From NCBI RefSeq assembly GCF_000953635.1, contig NZ_LN614830.1, forward strand, positions 1,727,001 to 1,791,000: DNA of 64,000 bases. Reading direction: 5' to 3'. Both the position numbers and the translations under genes were made by a program. Of the stretch, positions 24,590-33,137 are shown piece by piece. The stretch is from Legionella micdadei. Its GTDB lineage: Bacteria > Pseudomonadota > Gammaproteobacteria > Legionellales > Legionellaceae. How positions within the stretch are numbered: the stretch's first letter is position 1; every line of letters begins with the position of its first letter. Under the pieces are notes generated by a model. The model was given only the letters and a program-made list of their open reading frames with translations, did not search any database and was not told the DNA's origin.

Positions 24590-25906
24590 ATGGCTGTTTT
24601 CCCCAATAACATTTTACAACAGGTACAAACCTATCAACGCTCAGGTTTGGCTTTATTGCAAAACTTATGCTGTCATGTAGCTACAGCAAATACCAAATTT
24701 ATAGATTTTGACAAAATTCAGGCTAACTTAGGTTCCTCAATTACTTTTGATAAGCCTCCACGTTTTAGTACAGTCGCTGGTCTAGTTGCTTCATTCCAGC
24801 CAGCGGTTCAGCAGGTACAAACTTTGGTATGTGACCAAGCCAACAACACCAGCTTTAGTGTAACAAGCCAACAACGCATCTTTAATTTAGAAAAAGGTGA
24901 AGAAGATTACATGCGTGTGTTTGGTAAATCAGCTATTGCTGAATTAGCGACCAAAGTTGAAGGCAATGTCGCACTTAACTGGGCATCTGCTGTTAGAAGT
25001 CAATTAGACAATACTCTTAACACGTTTTCCGGACCATATCGTTATTATGGTAACGGAACAACGGCGTTAACTTCCTACCAACAACTTGCACAAGCCATTA
25101 TGTTTTTCAAAAACTACGGCTCTGTTGCAGAAGGCATTAAAGTTTATCTCCCTGATACGGTAGTGCCTTCAATTGTTGGTAATGGTCTTAACCAATTTGT
25201 TCCACATCGTAACGATGAAATCGCGATGTCCTGGGAAGTCGGTGACTTTGGAACTCCGCTTGTTAGTTATTACCAGTCAAACTTAATGCCTATTCATGTT
25301 TCAGGTAATACTGGGGTGAATCAGCAAGTTTTAACTGTTGTTTCTACTAACGACCCAACAGGCCAAAACGTGACGCAAATTACTGTAAGTGGTGCTACTG
25401 CAAGTGATGCAAATGCGGTATTTGCTGGTGATTTATTTAGTTTCCAAGATGGGGTTGTCGGTTTTGATAACATGCGTTATTTAACTTATATTGGTCACTT
25501 TCCAAGTGCTAACCCTGTTCAATTTAGAGCGACTGCTAACGCTGCTGCTAACGCTGCTGGTGTTGTAACTATCAATATTACTCCGGCGCTGAACTGGGCA
25601 GGTGGTCAGAATCAAAACCTAAATAATCCGATTCAAGCGGGCATGCAAATTTTAGGATTGCCATCGCATCGTTGTGGCGGGATTTTAGGTGGTGACGCAT
25701 TTTATCTTGCAATGCCGCAGTTGCCAGAGCAAAGCCCTTACGATACTGCAAATGAATATGATGAGGATACTGGTGTTTCATTGCGACTCACTTATGGTTC
25801 TTTGTTCGGTCAAAACGAGACGGGAATGATTTATGATGAAACACATGGCTCCGTGATCGTTCCTGAATATTCGATGCGGTTTATCGTACCGTTATCGCAA
25901 GGTTAA
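24590..25906 (+). CDS. Major capsid (coat) protein, P22 gp5 type
   Basis: A 438-aa protein with the length (P22 coat: 430) and overall pattern of P22-type coat proteins: N-terminal NNILQQVQTYQRSGLALLQN, a long HK97-like core, and an inserted beta-rich region between about 225 and 345 as in the P22 I-domain. It follows the scaffold gene and precedes tail accessory genes, as in P22. A perfect 10-bp hairpin follows the stop codon. Confidence 0.88.
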   Translation: MAVFPNNILQQVQTYQRSGLALLQNLCCHVATANTKFIDFDKIQANLGSSITFDKPPRFSTVAGLVASFQPAVQQVQTLVCDQANNTSFSVTSQQRIFNLEKGEEDYMRVFGKSAIAELATKVEGNVALNWASAVRSQLDNTLNTFSGPYRYYGNGTTALTSYQQLAQAIMFFKNYGSVAEGIKVYLPDTVVPSIVGNGLNQFVPHRNDEIAMSWEVGDFGTPLVSYYQSNLMPIHVSGNTGVNQQVLTVVSTNDPTGQNVTQITVSGATASDANAVFAGDLFSFQDGVVGFDNMRYLTYIGHFPSANPVQFRATANAAANAAGVVTINITPALNWAGGQNQNLNNPIQAGMQILGLPSHRCGGILGGDAFYLAMPQLPEQSPYDTANEYDEDTGVSLRLTYGSLFGQNETGMIYDETHGSVIVPEYSMRFIVPLSQG

Positions 25907-25911
25907 TCGGC

Positions 25912-25935
25912 TAATTCCCTCGAATGAGGGAATTA
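25912..25935 (+). terminator. Strong hairpin after the coat gene
   Basis: TAATTCCCTC (25912-25921) and GAGGGAATTA (25926-25935) form a perfect 10-bp stem with a GAAT loop, seven bases after the stop codon. No T-run follows, so it more likely stabilises the coat mRNA or attenuates than fully terminates. Confidence 0.5.
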
Positions 25936-25961
25936 CTACTAACTTATTAAGGAATTTAAAA

Positions 25962-26828
25962 ATGGCAACTTTTTCGCAACCACAAATACAAAACGATCCA
26001 ATCTATCAATTACCTCATTTGTATATCTCAGGGCTTAATATCTCTTATGCATCTACGACAGTAATTGCAATTGCGCCTGGACAAGCAAGAGATGGTAATG
26101 ATGTGATTGATATGCCCGTTTCTTGGCCTGATTCTAACAATGTTATTAATCCTGCAATTTTATTTCAAAATTACCAACAACCGATTTTGATTAATTCAGA
26201 GGTTAATGGAGCGAATGGATTAGATACTGGAAGTATTGCAGCAAGTACCCAATATGCTATTTATTTAATTGGTGACTCAAGTGGTTATAACCAAGTAGCG
26301 GGGCTTTTGTCATTGACTTCAAATGCAAGTCCTATTATGCCTCAGGGCTATGATTCATTTAGGTTGTTAGGTTTTGCAAAAACTGATGGTTCTAAACATT
26401 TCGTTTATGCAACAAGCAAACCACAGAATATGGTTAACGCATTAACTTATATTAATAGCCCTGCAATCACTGTATTAACTGGTGGTACAGCAACATCTTT
26501 TACAGCAATTGACTTAACAACAAGTTCAGCAGTTCCTACAACAACATTGCCTAACGTTATTTGTTGGCTTTTTGTAACTTTTACCCCCGCTGCTGCTGGC
26601 GACACAGTGCAGTTTAGACCAACTGGCTCAAGTGCTACGGGTAATTTGGTAACTATTACTGGCGCTGCCGCAGGAGTTGCACAAACTCAATATGTTCAAG
26701 TTATTGCAGGAGTTGGGGCTTCAAAACCTGAAATTGATTATGCAGTTACATCTGGTTCTGATGCTGTAACTGTAGCTGTGGCTTCATGGACAGGGGTTTC
26801 TAATACTGCATACCCTGCTTTAGTGTAA
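25962..26828 (+). CDS. Phage structural protein downstream of coat
   Basis: A 288-aa protein with beta-strand pattern throughout and few charged residues. The N-terminal half (LYISGLNISYASTTVIAIAP) resembles a phage collar or fibre base domain, and the C-terminal half (FTAIDLTTSSAVPT ... QFRPTGSSATGNLV) is like a decoration or fibre domain. AAGGA precedes the ATG. Exact role is not known. Confidence 0.55.
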   Translation: MATFSQPQIQNDPIYQLPHLYISGLNISYASTTVIAIAPGQARDGNDVIDMPVSWPDSNNVINPAILFQNYQQPILINSEVNGANGLDTGSIAASTQYAIYLIGDSSGYNQVAGLLSLTSNASPIMPQGYDSFRLLGFAKTDGSKHFVYATSKPQNMVNALTYINSPAITVLTGGTATSFTAIDLTTSSAVPTTTLPNVICWLFVTFTPAAAGDTVQFRPTGSSATGNLVTITGAAAGVAQTQYVQVIAGVGASKPEIDYAVTSGSDAVTVAVASWTGVSNTAYPALV

Positions 26829-26854
26829 TTTGTCTCTTTAAAGGGAGCGATAAT

Positions 26855-27637
26855 ATGGCTTATACAGCGCAACAACTTATTAGTCGCTCCTGGTTTTTAT
26901 CTGGAATTGTAGCAAGAAACTTACAAGTTCCTACGGGCGATCAAATCTATGACGGTCTTCAAATGCTCAATGATTTGCTTAATTTTAAGCAGATTGAGAC
27001 TGATTTAATTCCATATTGGCAATACATTACTTTTAATGCGACACCGACACAAGAGTTTTATTTTTTGCCTAATGTGGCTGACATAGAAACTTCTACTTTT
27101 AATATCGGTGTTGTCCGTTATCCAATGGTAACAACAAGTCGAACTAATTATTTTGGTTCGTCTCGCGTTGATAATATCTATACCTTACCTTTCTCATGGA
27201 ACTTTGACAGGGGTGTTGGCGGTGGAACCTTTGGGATGTACTTTATTCCTGACCAGGCTTACCCAATAAAGATGAAAGTTAAGATTTTCTTAGTTGATGT
27301 TGATTTAAACACCGATTTACAAAATGTAACTGAGACATTCACTAACCCCTATAACATACCGAACTATACAACTTATACATTTATTAATAACGGCATACAA
27401 GGCTATGACGCTGCCTATCTTGAATACTTAAGATATGCACTTGCTCAATATATGTGCAGCGAATATGGTGTTTTATTTAACCCTGAATCAGAAAAGATTT
27501 TAGCAAGTTACAAGCGAAAGTTAATGTATATAAGTCCGCCTGATATGTCAATGAAGAAGCTTACGATTCTAAATGCTAATAGAGAGCCAGGATATAATTG
27601 GGGAGATGTAAATATTGGTATGGGCTGGCGTCCGTGA
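26855..27637 (+). CDS. Head-completion / tail accessory protein, P22 gp4-like
   Basis: A 260-aa protein. The first 50 residues (AQQLISRSWFLSGIVARNLQ, LNDLLNFKQIE) match the helical bundle of P22 gp4-type proteins, which bind under the portal and seal the head after packaging. It is longer than P22 gp4 (166 aa), the extra part being a beta-rich middle. Position before the gp10-like gene supports the call. Confidence 0.7.
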   Translation: MAYTAQQLISRSWFLSGIVARNLQVPTGDQIYDGLQMLNDLLNFKQIETDLIPYWQYITFNATPTQEFYFLPNVADIETSTFNIGVVRYPMVTTSRTNYFGSSRVDNIYTLPFSWNFDRGVGGGTFGMYFIPDQAYPIKMKVKIFLVDVDLNTDLQNVTETFTNPYNIPNYTTYTFINNGIQGYDAAYLEYLRYALAQYMCSEYGVLFNPESEKILASYKRKLMYISPPDMSMKKLTILNANREPGYNWGDVNIGMGWRP

Positions 27638-27708
27638 CTTATTATAGCAATACAATATTTAGAAGAACATAAACATCAAGAATAAACAATTAACCAAGGA
27701 CGGTTAAT

Positions 27709-27891
27709 ATGAAAGAAAACATAAATAAAAATTTTGTTTCTTATGATACTAGGCTAACACATGCTGAATTAAGCATTTTGTCTATTCAAGATGATTTAAA
27801 AGAATTGAAGCGCAATGTTCGTTACATAATGGGGCTTGTGTTTACGCTTAATATTACTTTGTTAGGGCTTTTAATAAAAGGGATTTATTAA
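27709..27891 (+). CDS. Small coiled-coil protein with C-terminal membrane anchor
   Basis: A 60-aa protein: a helical segment (LSILSIQDDLKELKRNV) then a hydrophobic C-terminal helix (YIMGLVFTLNITLLGLLIKG). Same layout as the proteins at 16005, 41987, 43106 and 43512. It is wedged between two tail genes and the next start directly follows its stop. Function unknown. Confidence 0.6.
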   Translation: MKENINKNFVSYDTRLTHAELSILSIQDDLKELKRNVRYIMGLVFTLNITLLGLLIKGIY

Positions 27892-29607
27892 GTGATTGTT
27901 AGGGGTCAAAATTTTAGACAATTTCCTTTGAATATTGTGGGTTCAAGTACGTTTGGACGTTATCCAAAAATCAGTATTGAAAAAACCTACAACATGTTTG
28001 TTTCTGATAGTTTTATGGTGCCTTATGCAGGTTATAAAAGAGCCATTTCATCTGCTGAATTTTTAAATGGTAAGGAAGGGCGCGCGGTTTTTACTAGTAC
28101 TAAATTTAATAGGTTAGTAATTGTGATTGGCGCTCATGTATTTTTAGTGAACATTGTTTATTCACAAAAAAAAGAAAAAGTGATTTATGATCAGGTTATT
28201 CGTATTGGCACGTTACAGACTCAAACAGGCGTGGTTTACATTGCCGAAAACAATAAGCCACAAATCGGATTTTCTGATGGAACGGCGTTTTATATTTACG
28301 ATCCTACTCTAACCCCATCATTTCAATCGATACCCCTTGATTTTGTGCCAGGTTACCTAACCTTTCATGATACGTACTTTATATTGGCTGCTTCTGATGA
28401 TACTTACAATGGTGCTCCTGTTAATAATACTTGGCGTTTATCATCTAGCAACGATGGGACATCATGGCCATCTACTTCCTCAAGTGTGGGTCTATTGCAA
28501 ACAAAACCGGATAATACGCAAGCCGTGGTACGCTTCCCATCAAAAGGAAACATGATTTTTGTAATGGGTTCAATCGTAACTGAGGCATGGTTTGATACTG
28601 GCGCCCAGCTTTTTCCTTATCAACGCAACAATCAATTTAATATTGATTATGGTTGCTTACAGCCTGCAACGGTAGCTTACATGGATGAGTTTGTTGTATG
28701 GCTTGCAAAAAATGAAAAGTCAGGGCCGATCATCATGTATTCTGATGGGGGGATGCCTCGAAAGATTACAACGGATGGCATTGATTATTTGTTTTCAACC
28801 TTACAAAACCCTGAGGATTCTCAGGCTTTTTTATATCGTCAAGACGGTCATTTGTTTTATCACATCAATTTTTATTCAGATAATTTATCATTATTTTATG
28901 ACTTTATGACAGATAAGTTTTATCATGCTTGCGATCAAAACTTAAATTATTTTATCGCTGCAGAAGTGGCATTTTTTAACAATCAGTATTATTTTGTAAC
29001 AAAAAACAATGGAAATCTGTTTGCTTTTGATACCTCTATTACTACTTATGATGATGTTGATTCCTTAGGTAATTTAACAACACACGAAATTCCCCGTATT
29101 AGGACATGCAAAAACATAAGAACCCCTGAACAAGACTATCAAATTATTAATGATATTGGCTTTACTATTGAAAGTGGCGAGACTGATTATCAGCAACAAT
29201 CATTAGGTAACATTTTATTAATAACCCAAGATAAAAAAATATTAGGGACACAAGGTGATTTCCAAGGATTGGCTACGCAAGATGCGCAATTATTAAAAAC
29301 ACAAGATAATAAATACATTGTGACCCAACAAACCAATTTGGCAACCTCAGTGCCATTTATAGCCCAACAAGAAGCCAATACGGGTACATCAAATCTTTCG
29401 TTACCGCATGTTGATTTGTCTATTTCCACAGATGGTGGCGCCACATTCGGTAATGAATGGGCTTACTATTTGCCGCCCATTGGAGTGAGAAAAAATCGTT
29501 TAATGTGGTGGCAAGCAGGCATTGCGAATGATTTTGTCCCGCAATTTAAATTTTGGGGAATGGGGCGTTTTGTAGCCACGGATGGAATAGTTAATACGAG
29601 GACATAA
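27892..29607 (+). CDS. Packaged-DNA stabilisation / tail protein, P22 gp10-like
   Basis: A 571-aa protein starting at GTG 27892. The N-terminal part (FPLNIVGSSTFGRYPKISIE) and repeating beta pattern match the P22 gp10 family, which forms the tail hub plugging the portal. A stretch of short Q-rich repeats (ITQDKKILGTQGDFQGLATQ) lies near 460-500. Its end overlaps the next start (TAATGG). Confidence 0.8.
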   Translation: MIVRGQNFRQFPLNIVGSSTFGRYPKISIEKTYNMFVSDSFMVPYAGYKRAISSAEFLNGKEGRAVFTSTKFNRLVIVIGAHVFLVNIVYSQKKEKVIYDQVIRIGTLQTQTGVVYIAENNKPQIGFSDGTAFYIYDPTLTPSFQSIPLDFVPGYLTFHDTYFILAASDDTYNGAPVNNTWRLSSSNDGTSWPSTSSSVGLLQTKPDNTQAVVRFPSKGNMIFVMGSIVTEAWFDTGAQLFPYQRNNQFNIDYGCLQPATVAYMDEFVVWLAKNEKSGPIIMYSDGGMPRKITTDGIDYLFSTLQNPEDSQAFLYRQDGHLFYHINFYSDNLSLFYDFMTDKFYHACDQNLNYFIAAEVAFFNNQYYFVTKNNGNLFAFDTSITTYDDVDSLGNLTTHEIPRIRTCKNIRTPEQDYQIINDIGFTIESGETDYQQQSLGNILLITQDKKILGTQGDFQGLATQDAQLLKTQDNKYIVTQQTNLATSVPFIAQQEANTGTSNLSLPHVDLSISTDGGATFGNEWAYYLPPIGVRKNRLMWWQAGIANDFVPQFKFWGMGRFVATDGIVNTRT

Positions 29608-30110
29608 TGGCAGCAGAACCCTTACAATTACAAGCAATATTTCCAGACCTGCCAAGAGAAGTTCCCGTTATCAATAAAGACGGGGATTTCAGCCCATTGT
29701 GGAGTCTTGGTTTATCTTCATTGTTTCAAGCGCTTCAAGAAAATTTTTCAAATGAAGGTATTTTATTTCCGCGATTAAGTGCAACGAATATAGCCAATAT
29801 CCAGACTATTTATACTCCCTTGATTGGTTCTCCATTACCACAAAATATACCTGATATAAGTGGCAAGACAGTTTTTGATACAACCAATCGTGTCTCGAAG
29901 CAATTTGTTATAACATATGACAATGCGAATCCGCCGAATATAGTGGCAGCACAGTGGAATATTTTAAGTTATTTGGTTTTGGGTTCTGGTAATCCGAATG
30001 GAGCTCAAGCAGGACAAGTATCTTGGTTTTATTATGATTTAACAGGTCATGCATTATACATTTGCACGACATCTGGCAGCACAGGAGGTGCTGTCTGGAC
30101 AGCGATTTAA
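29607..30110 (+). CDS. Phage structural protein sharing a C-terminal module with the fibre at 35560
   Basis: A 167-aa protein. The C-terminal 60 residues (GSGNPNGAQAGQVSWFYYDL, then HALYICTTSGSTGGAVWTAI) match residues 55-105 of the 413-aa fibre at 35560 (NPNGSLAGTTYQFCWD ... LLWICTTSGTSSTAVW). This module is common in fibre and collar proteins of podoviruses. Probably a tail or collar component. Confidence 0.6.
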   Translation: MAAEPLQLQAIFPDLPREVPVINKDGDFSPLWSLGLSSLFQALQENFSNEGILFPRLSATNIANIQTIYTPLIGSPLPQNIPDISGKTVFDTTNRVSKQFVITYDNANPPNIVAAQWNILSYLVLGSGNPNGAQAGQVSWFYYDLTGHALYICTTSGSTGGAVWTAI

Positions 30111-30122
30111 GGACAAATCATC

Positions 30123-30740
30123 ATGGCTTATACCAATCCGGCAACTAACGCAATGCCTTATTTAACGCAAATACCATCTGCAACAGTGCCTTTTATGGCG
30201 CCTTATTATTCAGAAGGTATTAATGCAATTCCGACTCTTAGAGGAGAATACGGTGCATTGTTGCAAAATCCTGGTGGTAAAGTTAATGAGATTGGGGCGT
30301 CTTTTCATGAGTCCCCTGGATTTAAATTTGCTTTACAGCAAGCTTTGCAAGGCGCAGGTCATAAAGCGGCTGCCGAAGGAATGTATGGCAGTCCTGAGCA
30401 TGAACAACGAGCTATGGAACTTGCAATTAATTTAGCTAATCAAGACTATTACAATTGGATAGATAGAGCGCTGCCTTTATATAATCAAGGGCTTGGCGGT
30501 GAACAGGGGTTTTACACTGGAGGTTTGCAATCAGGGACTAACATAGCCGATATGATTGCCCAAACACTAGCCCAACAAGGTCAATTATCTTATGCAGGAC
30601 AACAAAATCTAAATCAATTAAACGCTGCAAGACAGAATGCAAAATGGAATGCTATAGGACAAGGATTAGGGACATTGTCTGCATTTATTCCTTTTAAAAC
30701 CATTAGTGACAAAATCGGCGGATTATTAGGAGGTGAATAA
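30123..30740 (+). CDS. DNA ejection protein, first of three
   Basis: A 205-aa, helical, Gly/Ala/Gln-rich protein (NIADMIAQTLAQQGQLSYAG). Three consecutive genes with this position and composition correspond to the ejection proteins gp7, gp20 and gp16 of P22, which leave the virion with the DNA and cross the cell envelope. Assignment is by position and composition rather than by a clear motif. Confidence 0.55.
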   Translation: MAYTNPATNAMPYLTQIPSATVPFMAPYYSEGINAIPTLRGEYGALLQNPGGKVNEIGASFHESPGFKFALQQALQGAGHKAAAEGMYGSPEHEQRAMELAINLANQDYYNWIDRALPLYNQGLGGEQGFYTGGLQSGTNIADMIAQTLAQQGQLSYAGQQNLNQLNAARQNAKWNAIGQGLGTLSAFIPFKTISDKIGGLLGGE

Positions 30741-31948
30741 TGGCTTTTACATTTTATGGTTATCAACCAGAAAGGCCAATGGAGCAGCCTCTTAATAATG
30801 TAATAAAAAACATTTTAGGTGGTTACACAGAAGCTTCTAAAGCACGATATTTACAGCCTACACTTGAAGAAGAGTTGCAAAAAGCCAAGCTATTTAATAA
30901 GTGGTATGAGCCTAATATTAAATCCGAGATTGGGTTGCGAGGAGCTCATGCGGGTTTATTAGGAGAGCAAAAACGTGGGGCTCAAATTGAGAATCAATTT
31001 TTGCCTGAATTTAAGAAAGCCCAAATTGAGCAGCTAAAAGCAACTGCTGATAAAGCGCGTTTATTGCAAATGATTCGAGAGCAATTATTAGGTGGTGGTT
31101 CTGGGAATATTTTAAATAGTCCATCTCAACCAATAAAGATGTATCAAGGCCAAGGAATGCCCGCATTTTCTGAAGCACCTCAGTCAAATGAAGTTAACAG
31201 GCCATCAATTAATTCAAATGCCCCAGGCTATGCTCAAGCGGCAATTGCTCAGCAAGCATTAGGTTTAGGAATGCCAAAAATTGTTGATGTTAATGGTAAA
31301 CAAATGGCAATTTCTCCATTTGGAATATTTGATACAGGCATACAAGGATTAACGGCGGAAGAAAAAGCATTTCAATCGGGATTAGGTAAAGCAAGGTCTG
31401 AATTTTATCAAAACTCAGTAAATGCCTTTAACACATTAGGAAATCAAGATTTGGCTTTAAATGAATTAAAAAATTCTGTTGAAAATAATCCAGAGTTTAG
31501 AAATGTTACAGGTAAAATTCAAAAACCATTATCTGAATGGTTTGGTACGCCTGCTCAAAAACAACTGTTAGGAGTATTGCAAACAGCATCAGGAGAAATT
31601 ACATTGCAGATAGCGTCTTCTCTTAAAGGGGCGTGGACAGGTCGCGATCAAAATCTCGTTAACTCAATTAAACCAAACCCCCAAGACTTTCCAGATGTTC
31701 TTATAGGAAAATTAAGAGCACAGCTCTTGATCAATAGCGCTTTAAAAGAAAGGGCTAAATTACAAGCTCAGTTAGTTGAACAAGGCATGTCAACTTTAAA
31801 AGCCTCCGAACTTGCGGCAAAAGCGACTCCATTAGATAAATTTGAGCCAGTTATTAAGGGTTTGATTAAACATAAACCTCCAATCACTTTTGATGAAGCT
31901 AAGCAAGAATATCGAAGGCGACTTACTGCGAGAAAATTAAATGGCTAA
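30740..31948 (+). CDS. DNA ejection protein, second of three
   Basis: A 402-aa helical protein that starts at the last base of the previous stop (TAATGG). Rich in Ala, Gln and Lys, with long helices at 30-115 and 210-300. No membrane helix. Position matches P22 gp20. Its end overlaps the next gene by 8 bases. Confidence 0.55.
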   Translation: MAFTFYGYQPERPMEQPLNNVIKNILGGYTEASKARYLQPTLEEELQKAKLFNKWYEPNIKSEIGLRGAHAGLLGEQKRGAQIENQFLPEFKKAQIEQLKATADKARLLQMIREQLLGGGSGNILNSPSQPIKMYQGQGMPAFSEAPQSNEVNRPSINSNAPGYAQAAIAQQALGLGMPKIVDVNGKQMAISPFGIFDTGIQGLTAEEKAFQSGLGKARSEFYQNSVNAFNTLGNQDLALNELKNSVENNPEFRNVTGKIQKPLSEWFGTPAQKQLLGVLQTASGEITLQIASSLKGAWTGRDQNLVNSIKPNPQDFPDVLIGKLRAQLLINSALKERAKLQAQLVEQGMSTLKASELAAKATPLDKFEPVIKGLIKHKPPITFDEAKQEYRRRLTARKLNG

Positions 31949-33128
31949 AAAAGATTTTTCACAATATAGCGATGAAGAGCTATTGCAAATAATAGGCCAA
32001 AAACAGCCAAGTTTGATCGAGAAAGCTGGAAATGTTGCTGAAAAATTCAATAATTTTATTGAAGGAACACGACTTCCTGCTTTTGCCGGCGGTTTATTGC
32101 AAGGTGTTGGAGACATTGGAGCATCATTGGGTAATGTAGTTGCCAACCCTTTAGGCTATGAAATTCCACACCCTAATTTAGGCCAATATATAGATAATTC
32201 ATTGCTATCAAGATTGGCTTTTGGTGCTGGAGAAATTAGCAGCCAAATTCCTTTATATTCTTCTGGTGCTGGTTTAATAGGTAAAACCACAGGAATAGGA
32301 ACAAAAGCCGGATTAAGTGGTAAGTCGCTTCAAGGTGCTATTAGTGGCGCATTATTGGGTGAATCGGACGAAGGTGATCGCCTTTTAGGAGCCGCAACAG
32401 GCGCAGCATTACCAATAGCAGGTCAAGCAATAGAAAAAATTTCTCAATTGCGTTCTAAAAATATTGCTTCAAATGTTATTAATTCAATGAAAAATACTGA
32501 AAAAAAATATTCCAATCAATTTAATCATATCATTCAAGAAGCTGAAAATAGGGGATATGCAGGCAATTATAATCCTATCAAATTTGATAAAGAATTATTG
32601 CAAAAAGGCGGCAATAGCAAATTAGTATATGCTTTAAAACAATACAATAAAAAACCTTCTCTTGAAGCAGCTCATGAGGTTCAAAGTGATTTGGGTAAAT
32701 TTGTGTACTCAATAGGAAGGCCAGCAGACTCCATAGAAAGGAAGGCTAAAGAAGAAGCAAAAGAGATAAGTGAAGCATTAAGAAAGCATATCATTACGCA
32801 ATTAAATAGAAGTGGTAATCCTGATTTAGCTTTGAATTATATTAATGCTCGACATGGATATAAATCTGAATTTGTGCCCTATTTAAAAAGTAAATCAGTT
32901 CAAAAATTATTAAAAGATGAGCTGACCCCACGTGACTTTGCTAAAGCAATCGCTCAAGAAAAAAAATTCAAAGCTAAAATTGGCAGATATTCTCATCCAG
33001 AAATACAGCAGCGTGAATTAATTAGAAAATTAGCTACATCTAAAGCTGGTCAATATGCAATAGGTTCAGCGACCGGAACAATTTTAGGTGGCGCTGGTCT
33101 TTATGGTTTATCTAAATTATTTAAATAA
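31941..33128 (+). CDS. DNA ejection protein, third of three
   Basis: A 395-aa protein with Gly/Ala-rich hydrophobic stretches (AFAGGLLQGVGDIGASLGNV near 50 and a C-terminal GSATGTILGGAGLYGLSKL) that could insert into membranes, and a charged helical middle. This suits an ejection protein that forms part of a channel, as P22 gp16 does. Family not certain. Confidence 0.55.
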   Translation: MAKKDFSQYSDEELLQIIGQKQPSLIEKAGNVAEKFNNFIEGTRLPAFAGGLLQGVGDIGASLGNVVANPLGYEIPHPNLGQYIDNSLLSRLAFGAGEISSQIPLYSSGAGLIGKTTGIGTKAGLSGKSLQGAISGALLGESDEGDRLLGAATGAALPIAGQAIEKISQLRSKNIASNVINSMKNTEKKYSNQFNHIIQEAENRGYAGNYNPIKFDKELLQKGGNSKLVYALKQYNKKPSLEAAHEVQSDLGKFVYSIGRPADSIERKAKEEAKEISEALRKHIITQLNRSGNPDLALNYINARHGYKSEFVPYLKSKSVQKLLKDELTPRDFAKAIAQEKKFKAKIGRYSHPEIQQRELIRKLATSKAGQYAIGSATGTILGGAGLYGLSKLFK

Positions 33129-33137
33129 AGGATTATC

